From NCBI RefSeq assembly GCF_001612685.1, contig NZ_BDAY01000036.1, positions 54,844 to 118,843 of the forward strand: a stretch of 64,000 nt of DNA, read 5' to 3'. Positions 25,761 through 35,100 of the stretch are shown one piece after another. This DNA is from Nocardia altamirensis NBRC 108246. Its GTDB lineage: Bacteria; Actinomycetota; Actinomycetes; Mycobacteriales; Mycobacteriaceae. The notes beneath the pieces were generated by a model, which did no database searches, had not been told where the DNA came from, and worked only from the letters and a program-made list of their open reading frames with translations. Position numbers and translations under genes: made by a program. How positions within the stretch are numbered: the first letter of the stretch is position 1; each line of letters starts with the position of its first letter.

Positions 25761-26045
25761 TCACAGCTCCCCGGAAGCCGGGTACATCGTGGCGAAGCTG
25801 TCCGAGCGCGCGCCACAACCCATGCACTCGAATTCGACACCGAGCGTGAGCAACCAGCGCATCCGCGTGTGGCACGTATCGCACATGAAGTCGATGCCCG
25901 ACGCGTGACAGCAGGCGCGCTTGCGAATGAACCAATTCGCCCGATGTCGGCACGGGACGGTGTCGAAGCGGAAGGTACAGGAGGGCGCGGACGGCAGCGG
26001 GGCGACGATCTCCTCGAAAGTCGTTGGGGCCGTATCGGAATTCAT
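25761..26045 (-). CDS. 94-aa cysteine-rich (zinc-finger-like) protein
   Basis: Small soluble protein with eight cysteines: C23, C32, C45-C46, CDTC (55, 58) and CMGC (74, 77). The two CxxC pairs separated by about 16 residues look like a zinc ribbon. No known family is recognised. The start at ATG 26045 is supported by GGAGG about nine bases upstream. It stands alone, convergent with the hydrolase gene. The pattern with WFIRKRACCHASGIDFMC suggests a DNA- or protein-binding zinc module. Confidence 0.65.
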   Translation of the reverse strand: MNSDTAPTTFEEIVAPLPSAPSCTFRFDTVPCRHRANWFIRKRACCHASGIDFMCDTCHTRMRWLLTLGVEFECMGCGARSDSFATMYPASGEL

Positions 26046-26276
26046 CAGGGGGTACCTCCGGCGGAGCAGAGCGGGAACCGACTTCGGTCTCCCTTCGGGT
26101 AGACCGTTCGAAGATCGTTTAACACCTCGAACACCCTTCAGATCGTTAGCCTGATATTTGCCGTTACTCGGTGTAGTTTCAGAGTCCGATACGTCCGTTA
26201 CCGCCCGTCAGCCGGGTTTGATGCGAGACCTTCCGGGAACCCGGTCGAAGAGAGCCGTCGAGGAAAGGGATCCGTC

Positions 26277-27341
26277 ATGTTGTTACGCCGACTTGCCCGC
26301 CCACTACTGGCCACTGTCTTCGTCGTGGAGGGTGTCGATACGTTGCGTCGCCCGGAATCCCGCGTCAAGGCAGCGACCGAATTGGTGCAGCGCGGTCAAC
26401 GACAGTTGCCCGAGCAGTACGCCGCAAAGTTGCCCAGCGATCCGGGCACCGTGGTCAAGGTCAACGCGGGCGCCCAGGTCGTCGGTGGTGTGCTGCTTGC
26501 GATCGGTAAGGCGCCGCGCCTGGCCGCGCTCGTGTTGGCGGCGACGGTCGTGCCTGCCACGATCACCGAACAGGACTTCTGGAACGAACCGGATCCGGCG
26601 CTGAAAGCAAGCAAGCGCAACGCTTTCCTCAAGGATCTCGGCCTGCTCGGCGGGCTGATGATCGCCGCGGCCGATACCGAGGGCAAGCCCTCGCTCGGCT
26701 GGCGTGGCAGGCGGGCCGCCCGTGACGCGGCCGCCACCGTGAGCGCGGCGCTCCCGTTCACCGGGTCGTCGGACAGCGCGACGGCGGAGGCATTGCGCCG
26801 CCGGGCACACGAAGTCGCATCGGCAGCGAGCTCTTTCGGCAGCGTCGCCGCGACGAAGGGTGCCGAGCTCGCCGAGACCGTGCAGCAGCACGGGCCGGAA
26901 TGGGCCGCTGCCGCAAAGGAACACGCGGCTCCCCTGGCCGAGACGGCTAAGGAACGCGGGGCGGAACTGGCGGACGTGGCCAAGCACCGCGGCGCCGAAC
27001 TCGCGGAACTCGCCAAGGAGCGGGGCCCGAAGTGGGCGGACGTCGCCAAGCACCGCGGCGCCGAATTCGCCGAACTCGCCAAGGAGCGCGGCGCGGAACT
27101 GGCCGATGTGGCCAAGCACCGCGGCGCCGAATGGGCCGAGATCGCCAGGGAACGAGCGGAGTTGGCCGCGGAGTTGGCGCGGGAGCGTGCCGAGGTGGCC
27201 GGCGAGCTGGCGAAGGAACGCGGCGCCGCGCTGGCCGAGGCCGCCCGCGACCGTGGTCCCGAGCTCGCCGACACCGCGCGTAAGCGTGGCGGTCGGTTCG
27301 CTGAGTCCGCACGGCATCGCGTCGAGTCGAAACTGCACTGA
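26277..27341 (+). CDS. DoxX-family membrane protein with 11-residue-repeat tail
   Basis: 354 aa. Residues 1-130 are a DoxX-like four-helix membrane domain: LLRRLARPLLATVFVVEGVD, NAGAQVVGGVLLAIGKAPRLAALVLAATVVPATIT, and FLKDLGLLGGLMIAAADT. From about residue 175 the protein is soluble. Residues about 215-345 consist of hendecad repeats of the type GAELADVAKHR / GAELAELAKER, with at least six clean units. Such 11-residue periods form long amphipathic helices that lie on membranes or make right-handed coiled coils, as in LEA proteins and apolipoproteins. The start has AGGAAAGGGAT upstream. The tail is unusual for DoxX and its role is unknown. Confidence 0.8.
   Translation: MLLRRLARPLLATVFVVEGVDTLRRPESRVKAATELVQRGQRQLPEQYAAKLPSDPGTVVKVNAGAQVVGGVLLAIGKAPRLAALVLAATVVPATITEQDFWNEPDPALKASKRNAFLKDLGLLGGLMIAAADTEGKPSLGWRGRRAARDAAATVSAALPFTGSSDSATAEALRRRAHEVASAASSFGSVAATKGAELAETVQQHGPEWAAAAKEHAAPLAETAKERGAELADVAKHRGAELAELAKERGPKWADVAKHRGAEFAELAKERGAELADVAKHRGAEWAEIARERAELAAELARERAEVAGELAKERGAALAEAARDRGPELADTARKRGGRFAESARHRVESKLH
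26960..27160 (+). repeat. 33-bp repeats encoding the hendecad tail
   Basis: Units around GCCAAGCACCGCGGCGCCGAA and GCCAAGGAGCGCGG recur every 33 or 66 bases. At least three 66-bp double units are nearly identical. Confidence 0.75.
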
Positions 27342-27396
27342 GACTCGTTCGGACGCGGGGGCATTCCACCGGCCGGAGGCCACCCGCGTCCGAGAT

Positions 27397-27846
27397 CTAC
27401 GCGGTCTCTCCGTATCCCACGCTCTCGACGAACCCCGGCACACTCTCGGCCAGCACGGCATCCAGCGACCGCACCCGATGGAAGCTCGGCGCCAGGCCGG
27501 TGACCTCGATGGCACGGTCGACGCACCGGTCCTTGGTGATCAATACCATTCTGCGCCGGGTCGTTTCGGCCTGTGCCTGCGCGTCGACCAGGACCTGGAG
27601 GCCTGCGGCCGCCAGGAAGGTGACCGGCGAGAGATCGAGCACCACCACGGACGACCGCGCACCGAGCACCCGCGACACCTGATCACGGAAGCTCGGCGCG
27701 GTCCACAGATCGATCTCGCCGTCCACCCGCATCATGGCGATGTGCTGACGCGGTCGACACACCGAAAAACGAAGCATGCCAGGGACTCTCGTCACCGACC
27801 GGCCCGGAGCCGCGGCGGCGCTCCGCTCGTCGTTACTGCTGGCCAT
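27397..27846 (-). CDS. STAS-domain (anti-anti-sigma-like) protein
   Basis: 149 aa from ATG 27846, with GAGGAG eight bases upstream. A STAS fold spans about residues 25-135: IAMMRVDGEIDLWTAPSFRDQV, then SSVVVLDLSPVTFLAAAGLQVLVDAQ. In SpoIIAA-like antagonists the corresponding loop is D-S-S-G, with a serine phosphorylated by the anti-sigma kinase. Here it reads A-A-A-G, so it cannot be switched off by phosphorylation at that site. It may be a constitutive antagonist or have another partner. No anti-sigma kinase gene is adjacent. Confidence 0.8.
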   Translation of the reverse strand: MASSNDERSAAAAPGRSVTRVPGMLRFSVCRPRQHIAMMRVDGEIDLWTAPSFRDQVSRVLGARSSVVVLDLSPVTFLAAAGLQVLVDAQAQAETTRRRMVLITKDRCVDRAIEVTGLAPSFHRVRSLDAVLAESVPGFVESVGYGETA

Positions 27847-27959
27847 ATGCCGACTCCTCGGTCTGCCGCCCCACGGGACAGACCTGTCTACCAAGTGAAG
27901 CACGGCCGGTCGGCGCTGTACAGCAGCGTTATCGCAAGAGTGCGTACGCAAGCATGAGG

Positions 27960-28634
27960 TCAGCTCGCGGCTTGCTTGCCGAGCGCGCCTGCGAACAGCA
28001 GCCCGCCGATGATCGCCGCGGGGACACCGAGGGCGATGGTGCCGATGACGGCGCCGATCGGGGCGGCGGCCGCACCGGTCACCAGGCAACCGCCGAGGAA
28101 CCCCGGCACGGCAAGGACTCCGATCGTCGGCACCGCCGCCGCGGCGCCGACCAAGGCGCCGCCTGCCACACAGCCGATGCCTGCGCCGATGGTCGTGCCG
28201 ATCAGCGTGCCGAGCGCCACGCCGAGGCCTGCGACGGTGGCGAAGTTCATCACGGCGGTGTTGAAGTCGGTGGACTGCGGATCGATCGCGATGTCGCGCA
28301 GCTCCGGCGGTGCCGGTTTTGCGGCGGCGGGGTCGGTGTTCGGCGTCAGCGTCGCGGTGTTGCCGTCGATCGTCGCTGTGATGGGCCACACTTTGTCGTC
28401 GCGCTGATAGGTCAGCGGCATCGACACGAGGAGCCGGCCGGTGCTGTCGTTCACCAGGAAGCGCCCGTTGTCGGTGGTCAGCGATCCCGCGTCGGTGGTC
28501 AGCACGACCGATTTGTCGACCACGCCTGCGGTGTAGTGGATTTCGGAGGTCGCGGCCTCGGCGTGCGACATGCCCGCCGCACCGATCATGGCGGCCACCG
28601 TGACCAGCACCGTCACGAAAGTTGTTCTACCCAT
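27960..28634 (-). CDS. exported Gly/Ala-rich membrane-associated protein
   Basis: 224 aa. Residues 1-28 are a signal peptide (VTVLVTVAAMIGAAGMSHAEA). Residues about 30-110 form a beta-rich domain with D/T/S. From about 120 to 220 there are long Gly/Ala-rich hydrophobic helices (VAGLGVALGTLIGTTIGAGIGCVAGGALVG and others) resembling glycine-zipper membrane segments. GAGGGAAT precedes the ATG. I recognise this as a type of exported protein frequent in Nocardia, without known function. Glycine-zipper repeats can form channels or stabilise envelope complexes; that is only a possibility. Confidence 0.7.
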   Translation of the reverse strand: MGRTTFVTVLVTVAAMIGAAGMSHAEAATSEIHYTAGVVDKSVVLTTDAGSLTTDNGRFLVNDSTGRLLVSMPLTYQRDDKVWPITATIDGNTATLTPNTDPAAAKPAPPELRDIAIDPQSTDFNTAVMNFATVAGLGVALGTLIGTTIGAGIGCVAGGALVGAAAAVPTIGVLAVPGFLGGCLVTGAAAAPIGAVIGTIALGVPAAIIGGLLFAGALGKQAAS

Positions 28635-28896
28635 GGGATTCCCTCATCTTCTCGCACCGCGGCATCCGCCGCGCGCGCTCCGCGGTGCGCTCGACGACGC
28701 ACGCTGAATACGAAAGGTGTTGCAGAGAAGCAATATTGGCGAGTCAGCCGAGACTGGTCGGGTCGCCGTGCAGAGCGGTACGTGGTACCGCGGAAGGACG
28801 CTAGCCTCAGCGTTGCCGATCACGCAACCAGTGCTCAGCGAATGTCGGCCAGCTCACACCAGGGCCGCCACCTCGGACAATTCGGTCGAAATTGCC

Positions 28897-28925
28897 GGGA
28901 ACTACCGGGCGTAGTGGTCCGACTA
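28897..28925 (+). promoter_or_regulatory. ECF-type (SigC-like) promoter of the isonitrile-lipopeptide operon
   Basis: GGGAAC (28897-28902), a 17-base spacer and CGACTA (28920-28925) fit an ECF -35/-10 pair. The same element with identical spacing stands before the anti-sigma gene (40057-40085) and, on the minus strand, before the CopD-CtaG gene (45208-45236). The ATG at 28933 is the eighth base after the -10-like hexamer, so the mRNA is probably leaderless. The surrounding GCCGGGAACTaC also matches the second site. Assignment to the SigC-like factor is inference from location and repetition. Confidence 0.7.
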
Positions 28926-28932
28926 AGTGGTC

Positions 28933-29808
28933 ATGCAGCGAACAGCCATGCGGATCAGCCCGCAGGGAGACTTCGGTGTGGTGGTCGAGGATTTCGACGC
29001 CACATCGCACGACGACATCCGCGCGGTCAAGCGCGCCGTCTACCGCGACCGGATCGCCGTGCTCAAGGGCATCGAGCTCGATCCGCACCAATTCGTCGCG
29101 CTGGCAAGTCGTTTCGGGGATCCGGTGCGGTACTACGAGCCGATCTACGCGCACCCCGAGGTGCCCGATGTGTTCGTTTCGTCCAATGTCGACACCGGCG
29201 AGCAGCGGGTCGGCGTGCCGAAGACCGGAAAGTTCTGGCATTCGGACTATCAGTTCATGCCGAGGGCGTTCGACCTCACCTTCATCCACCCGCAGGTGGT
29301 GCCCACGCACAACAGGGGCACCTACTTCATCGACCTCGCCGCCGCCTACCGGATGCTCAGCCCTGAGCTGCGGCACTCCATCGCGGGCACGGTGGCGACG
29401 CACAGCGTCCACCGCTATTTCAAGATCCGCCCGAGCGATGTCTACCGGCCCATCTCGGAGCTGCTCGCAGAAATCGAGCGCAAGACGCCCCCGGTGACCG
29501 CGCCGACCGTACATACGCACCCACACACCGGCGAACCGGTGGTGTACATCAGCGAGGGCTTCACCACGAACATCACCGCGCCCGACGGCACCGACCGGCC
29601 CGACCTGCTGCGCGAATTGCTCACGGCCACTGGGCAACTCGACGACACCATGGCGCATCCGGCGATCCGGCTGCAAACATTCGAGCGAGGCGACCTGCTG
29701 ATTTGGGACAACCGCACCATGGTGCATCGGGCGCTGCACACCGCCACCGCCGAACCCTCGGTCTCGCACCGGGTCACCGTGTACGACGACGCGGACGGCC
29801 GCGCATGA
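28933..29808 (+). CDS. isonitrile-forming non-haem iron dioxygenase (Rv0097/ScoE-like, TauD family)
   Basis: 291 aa from ATG 28933. It is a TauD/TfdA Fe(II)/2-oxoglutarate enzyme whose sequence follows M. tuberculosis Rv0097: YYEPIY, FVSSN, VGVPKTGKFWHSDYQFMP and RGTYFIDLA, KIRPSDVYRPI. The iron site is HxD in FWHSDYQ (about residues 95-98) with the distal His in MVHRALH (about 270). In the characterised ScoE/Rv0097 system the enzyme oxidatively converts a beta-glycine adduct of a fatty acid into an isonitrile. The start is taken as the first ATG because the ECF promoter places the transcript start there; an ATG at 28948 aligns better with Rv0097's N-terminus. It is the first gene of an eight-gene operon, overlapping the next by ATGA. 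Confidence 0.87.
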   Translation: MQRTAMRISPQGDFGVVVEDFDATSHDDIRAVKRAVYRDRIAVLKGIELDPHQFVALASRFGDPVRYYEPIYAHPEVPDVFVSSNVDTGEQRVGVPKTGKFWHSDYQFMPRAFDLTFIHPQVVPTHNRGTYFIDLAAAYRMLSPELRHSIAGTVATHSVHRYFKIRPSDVYRPISELLAEIERKTPPVTAPTVHTHPHTGEPVVYISEGFTTNITAPDGTDRPDLLRELLTATGQLDDTMAHPAIRLQTFERGDLLIWDNRTMVHRALHTATAEPSVSHRVTVYDDADGRA

Positions 29809-30344
29809 CCGAGCAACTGTTCGCGAATGACCCGGCGCTGCTGTCGGAGGTGTTGCGCTGTTATCAGCCGCACTGCCGCTACCTGCGCTCGGCGAGCGTC
29901 CGGGTGCACGGCGAACAAGCCACCGCCACCGGCGAATTCGAGATTCCGGCGTCCTGCTATATCGACGCGACCGGGCACCTCAACTCGGTCGAGGCGAACA
30001 TCTGCTACAACCAGTTGCTCTACCAGACCGTCGCGGTGCTGGTGCGGCACAACGTCGGCACGCTGTTCAGCGGCTGGACCATGGACGAATACTGGCGTCG
30101 CCAACTGCCCGACATCCTCATCACGCGCTTCGACAGCACGTTCCGGCGGCCGATCACCCCACAACGATTCACCGGAGAATTCACCCTGCACAGCGGCGTG
30201 GCACGGACCAGCACCGTCGACGGAGCTCCGTACACCTCGCTGGACACCTCGTTCCGGTTCTGGGACACCAACGGTGGGCACTGCGCGGGCCGGGTCCGGT
30301 TAGCCATCGTGACCACGGCCCAACCGCTGGGCGCCGCCCGATGA
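29805..30344 (+). CDS. FcoT/ScoD-like thioesterase of the isonitrile pathway
   Basis: 179 aa hot-dog-fold protein resembling Rv0098 (FcoT, 183 aa) and ScoD. Typical stretches: EVLRCYQPHCRYLRSASVRV, PASCYIDATGHLNSVEANICYNQLLYQTV and LPDILITRFDSTFRRPI. In the ScoA-E pathway the ScoD protein adds glycine to the unsaturated acyl-ACP and releases the beta-substituted acid. FcoT was also described as a long-chain acyl-CoA thioesterase. It overlaps the dioxygenase stop and the next start (ATGA at 29805 and 30341), so translation is coupled. Confidence 0.85.
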   Translation: MTEQLFANDPALLSEVLRCYQPHCRYLRSASVRVHGEQATATGEFEIPASCYIDATGHLNSVEANICYNQLLYQTVAVLVRHNVGTLFSGWTMDEYWRRQLPDILITRFDSTFRRPITPQRFTGEFTLHSGVARTSTVDGAPYTSLDTSFRFWDTNGGHCAGRVRLAIVTTAQPLGAAR

Positions 30345-31879
30345 CCGCGCGCACGGTGACCTCGACGCTGGCCGCGCATGCGCGCGACCGTCCGGCCACC
30401 GTGGCCATCGCCTGCGCAGGCCTCGAACTCGACTACGCACAGCTGCGGGGCGACAGCATCCGGCTCGCCCGCGCGCTCGCCGCGGCCGGGATCGCCGCGG
30501 GCAGTCGGGTGGCCTACCTCGGCCAGGAATCCGTCTACTACTACGCGCTGTTCTTCGCCTGCGCCCGCACCGGCGCGGTGCTCGTGCCGATCAACTTCCG
30601 GCTGACAGCGCCGGAAGTCGAACACATCATCGCGGACTCGGGCAGCACGCTGGTGCTGGTCGACGCCGACACCGCCCAGATCGCGCACGCCGCCGCACCG
30701 CATGCTCGGATCGTCCGGCTCGACGGCGACGACTTCGCCGGGTGGCTGGCCGAAGCCGCCGACCCGGAGCCGGAAACACCGCCGTCCGGCCGCGACGATG
30801 CGGTGATCCAGCTGTACACCAGCGGAACCACCGGGCTGCCCAAAGGTGTTGTGCTGGCCCAACGCAGCTTCTTCGCCATCGCGGACGCGCTCGCGGCGGC
30901 CGGGCTCGACTGGATCGACTTCCGGGACGGCGACCGCAGCCTGATCGGCATCCCCGGCTTTCATGTCGGCGGAATCTGGTGGGCCATGCAGGGTTTCGCG
31001 GCGGGCATCACCAATGTGGCGATGCCACGGTTCGACAGCAGCACGGCCGTGTCGCTCATCGAGGAAGCCAGGATCACCACCCTGTGCGTGGTCCCGTCGA
31101 TGCTGCGGCTGATCATCGGCGAGCCAGGCGTCGCCCCGGCGACGGTCAGCTCGGTACGCAAGGTCGTCTATGGTGGGTCGCCCATTTCGGAGACGCTGCT
31201 GCAAGAGGCGCTGGCGCTCTTCGACGCCGACTTCGCGCAGATCTACGGGCTCACCGAGACCGGGAACACCGCGATCTGTCTTCCGCCGAAACAGCATGTC
31301 GTCGGCAATCATCGGCTGGCCGCGGCGGGCCGCCCGTATCCCGGTGTGTCCGTGCGGATCATCGATGCGGCGGGCATCGAGCGGAAGACCGGCGAGGTGG
31401 GCGAGATCTGCCTGCGCACCCCGGCGGCCATGCTCGGCTACTGGCAGCTGCCCGCGGCCACCGCCGACACCTTGATCGACGGCTGGATCCACACCGGGGA
31501 CGCGGGCTACGTCGACGGTGACGGATACCTGTACATCCGAGACCGGTTGAAAGACATGATCATCGTGGGCGGCGAGAACATCTACCCCGCCGAGATCGAG
31601 AACGTCCTCGCCAAACATCCGGCCGTGGCGGATTCGGCGGTGATCGGCGTGCCGGACGACACGCTCGGCGAGGCGGTGCACGCGTTCGTCGCCTGTCGCC
31701 CCGGTGCGGAGGTCAGGGCGCGCGAGTTGATGACGTTCTGCCGGGAGAACCTGGCGCAGTTCAAGATTCCGGTGCGTTTCGAGTTCCTCGACCGCATTCC
31801 CCGCAATCCCAGCGGCAAGATCCTGCGCTGGCAGCTGCGCGACCGGTTCTGGGCCGACCGCGAGAGACAGGTCAATTAG
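30341..31879 (+). CDS. FadD10/ScoC-like acyl-ACP ligase
   Basis: 512 aa ANL enzyme. Motifs: IQLYTSGTTGLPKGVVL near residue 160, IYGLTETGNTAI near 302, HTGDAGYVDGDGYLYIRDRLKDMIIVGGENIYPAE near 386-420, and NPSGKILRW at the C-terminus with the catalytic lysine. In this cluster type the ligase activates a fatty acid and loads it on the adjacent ACP rather than on CoA, as known for M. tuberculosis FadD10 and ScoC. It lies between the thioesterase and the ACP, overlapping the former by four bases and separated from the latter by four. Confidence 0.87.
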   Translation: MTARTVTSTLAAHARDRPATVAIACAGLELDYAQLRGDSIRLARALAAAGIAAGSRVAYLGQESVYYYALFFACARTGAVLVPINFRLTAPEVEHIIADSGSTLVLVDADTAQIAHAAAPHARIVRLDGDDFAGWLAEAADPEPETPPSGRDDAVIQLYTSGTTGLPKGVVLAQRSFFAIADALAAAGLDWIDFRDGDRSLIGIPGFHVGGIWWAMQGFAAGITNVAMPRFDSSTAVSLIEEARITTLCVVPSMLRLIIGEPGVAPATVSSVRKVVYGGSPISETLLQEALALFDADFAQIYGLTETGNTAICLPPKQHVVGNHRLAAAGRPYPGVSVRIIDAAGIERKTGEVGEICLRTPAAMLGYWQLPAATADTLIDGWIHTGDAGYVDGDGYLYIRDRLKDMIIVGGENIYPAEIENVLAKHPAVADSAVIGVPDDTLGEAVHAFVACRPGAEVRARELMTFCRENLAQFKIPVRFEFLDRIPRNPSGKILRWQLRDRFWADRERQVN

Positions 31880-31883
31880 CGCG

Positions 31884-32120
31884 ATGGAGCCACTCACCTA
31901 CGCCGCCGTCCGCGCGGACATCGCCGAGGCGCTCTATCTGGAGCCGCACGAACTGAACGACACCGAGGACCTGTTCGCCGCCGGGCTGGACTCGGTGCGG
32001 CTGATCGGCCTGATCGAACGCTGGAAGTCACGTGGCGCAGCCCCGGCCTTCGCCGACCTGGCCGAGCAGCCCACCCTCACCGCATGGTGGCCGCTGCTCG
32101 CGCCGCGGGCCGCACCGTGA
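31884..32120 (+). CDS. acyl carrier protein (ScoB/Rv0100-like)
   Basis: 78 aa carrier protein. The phosphopantetheine-attachment serine lies in AAGLDSVRLIGLIERW (Ser at about residue 36), the G-x-D-S motif of carrier domains, flanked by the predicted helices VRADIAEALYLEPHELND and FADLAEQPTLTAWW. It should hold the fatty acyl chain during glycine addition and isonitrile formation, and pass it to the condensation domain of the NRPS. Its stop codon overlaps the GTG start of the NRPS (GTGA, 32117-32120). Confidence 0.85.
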   Translation: MEPLTYAAVRADIAEALYLEPHELNDTEDLFAAGLDSVRLIGLIERWKSRGAAPAFADLAEQPTLTAWWPLLAPRAAP

Positions 32121-35100
32121 GCGAGCGCCCGTTGACCGCCGCGCAACTGGGCGTCTGGCTCGGCCAGCAGCTCGACCCGGCATCGGCGGTCTTCAATATC
32201 GCCGAGTACGTGGATATTTCGGGTCGGGTGGCGGTGGATGTCCTGGTGCGTGCTATCCACATGGCCATCGATGAGGCTGCGGCACTGCACATTCGGTTCG
32301 TCGAGGACGGCCCCGGTCAGCTCGCGCACACGCCGGATCAGGCCGTTCGGGTAGTCGATGTGTCCACCGAGCCGGACCCGCTCGGCGCCGCGCTGGCGCT
32401 GATGGATGAGGACGTGGCAACGCCGGTCGAGCTGACCGGCGACATCCTGTTCGCGCACATCGTGTTCCGGCTCGGTCCGCAGCGCACGCTCTGGTACCAC
32501 CGGGTGCACCACATCCTGCTCGACGGGTACGGCATGGCACTGATCGCGCGTCGCGTGGCGGAGCTGTACACGGCGGGTGCGACCGGCACCGAGCCACCGC
32601 CGTGTGCCTTCGGCTCGTGGGATGCCGTGGTGGCGGCCGACGTCGAATACGCCGACTCACCGGACCTCGAACGCGACCGCGTGTTCTGGCTCGAGTATCT
32701 GCGCGACCGCCCGGCCCCCGTCACGCTGTCCCTACCCACCCCGACTGCTTCACGTCCTGCCGTCCCGGTGTCCGGCGCTGCTCCACAAACGACAACCGTT
32801 GCGGCCAGGGCACTTCGGGAATTCACCGCACTGGACCCGGAATCGGTCACGCTGCTGCGCGGTGTCGCGGAAGGCGCCCGCGCGAATTGGACCGATGTGC
32901 TCACGGCCGCGGTCGCGGCCTATGTGCATCGCATGACCGGGGCCACCGAGGTATGCCTCGCGCTGCCGATCATGCTGCGCACCGGCACACCCGCGCTGCG
33001 AGTGCCGTGCATGACGCTCAACGGTGTCGCCCTGTGGGCCGACTTCACCGCGGACCAGACGCTGACCGAACTCACCGGACGCATCGCCCGCCACCTGGTC
33101 CGCAGCAGACGCCATCAGCGCTACCGCAGCGAGCAGGTGCGCCGCGACCTCGGCATGGTCGGCAGCGATCGCGCGATGTACGGACCCTCGGTCAACATCA
33201 TGCTGTTCGACTACGACCTGCGCTTTGCTGACTGCACCAGCACCGTCCGCAATGTCACCGCAGGCATGATCGACGACCTGGTCTTCAACCTCTACGACCG
33301 GCTCGACGGCACCGGGCCGACGCTGTACCTCGACGGCCACCCGAGCGCGTACACGGCCGACGAGCTGCGGACCCATCTGCGGCGCTTCACCACCTTCCTG
33401 CGCCGCATCCTCGACGCGCCGAACCAGTCGCTCGGCACGGTGGACCTGCTGCTGCCCGGTGAGCGAGAGTGGTTGCACGCCAACAGCCGTGGTCCCGAAC
33501 GCCCGAGGCCGGACACCTCCGTGAGCGATCTGCTCACCCCATGGATCGCACGCACACCGACGACTCCCGCCCTCGTCACCACCGAAGCGGACGGCACCGC
33601 GATGTCACTCACCTACGCGGAACTCGCCAGGCGGACAAAGGTATTGAGCACCGCCCTGACCAGTGCGGGCGTTTGCCGCGGTGACACCGTCGCGGTACTT
33701 CTCCCTCGGACCAGTGACGCGATCGTTGCGCTGTTCGCGGTGCTCGCCTGCGGTGCCACTTACGCCCCGCTCGACCCCGGCCAGCCTGCGCCACGGTTGG
33801 CAGTGCTGCTCGACGGCCTCGATCGGCACGCCGACGCATCGGGTCTGCGCGCAGTGGTCACCACTACCGCACTCGTGGAATTGGTTCCCATGGCACAACG
33901 CGATCGCTGCGTCGAGGTCCCCGAATTCGGCACTGCCGAAACGACACTGGGCTTGCCTCCGCACGCGCCGGCTCACCGAGACGAAGTGCGCGACAACTCC
34001 GCCCGTGGGGTCGACGCCGACACATCGATCACGCTCACCCGCCAGCACCCGGAGCATCCGGCCTGGGTGATCCACACCTCGGGCACCACTGGAACCCCCA
34101 AGGCCGTGGCGATTTCGCACCGGTCGGTGGTCAACCTGTACCACCACCATCGCGAGCACCTGATCGAGCCCGAGGTGGCGGCGCGGGGCGGACGGCGAAT
34201 GCGCGCCGCGCTCACCGCGTCGATGACCTTCGACACCGCGTGGGAAGGGCTGCTCTGGCTGCTGGCCGGGCACGAATTGCATTTCATCGACGACGCGCTG
34301 CGCCGCGATCCCGATCGGCTGGTCCGGTACATCCACACCGAGCGCATCGACTTCCTCGATGTCACACCGACTTTCGCCAGGGAACTGCTGTCCGCAGGGT
34401 TGCTCACCGGGCCACATCGCCCCAGCGTGATCGCACTCGGCGGCGAGGCGACCGACCCGGAACTGTGGGCGACGCTGCGTGCCGTGCCCGGCGTCTCGGT
34501 CTACAACCTGTACGGGCCCACCGAATGCACGGTCGACGCCACATGGACCACCCTCGCCGCGCACCGGGCTCCGTCGATCGGCGAGCCGGTCGCCAATGGC
34601 CACTGCCACGTGCTGGACCGCATCTTGCGTCCGGTCCCACCCGGCGTGGTCGGCGAGTTGTACCTCGGCGGAACGCCGGTCGGGCAGCGGTATCTCGGTG
34701 CGCCTGCGGCAACTGCGGCTCGGTTCGTCGCCGACCCGTTCGACACGAACGGCCACCGCCTCTATCGCACCGGCGACCTGGTGCGCAGGCATCGCGACGG
34801 CCGCCTCGAGTACCTGGGCCGCGGTGACAGCCAGATGTCGTTGCGCGGCTATCGGATCGAGGTCGGCGAGGTGGAAGCCGCGCTCGCCGGACATCCACAG
34901 GTCGACGCCGCCGCGGTGCGCATTCATGACGAGGCTCTCGTCGCCTATGTGGTGCCGTCCACGCCCGTACCGGAGACCGGGGAGCTGCGCAGTCACCTCG
35001 CCGGACGACTGCCCGACTACATGGTGCCGACCGTGTACGTCCTCCTGGATCGCTTGCCGCACACCACGAACGGAAAGCTGGACCGCGCCGCATTGCCCGC

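Noticed and set aside
26221..26276. Another GGGAAC ECF promoter before the DoxX gene (near 26236)
   Set aside because: GGGAAC is present, but no CGAC hexamer follows at the 17-base spacing seen in the three copper-island sites.
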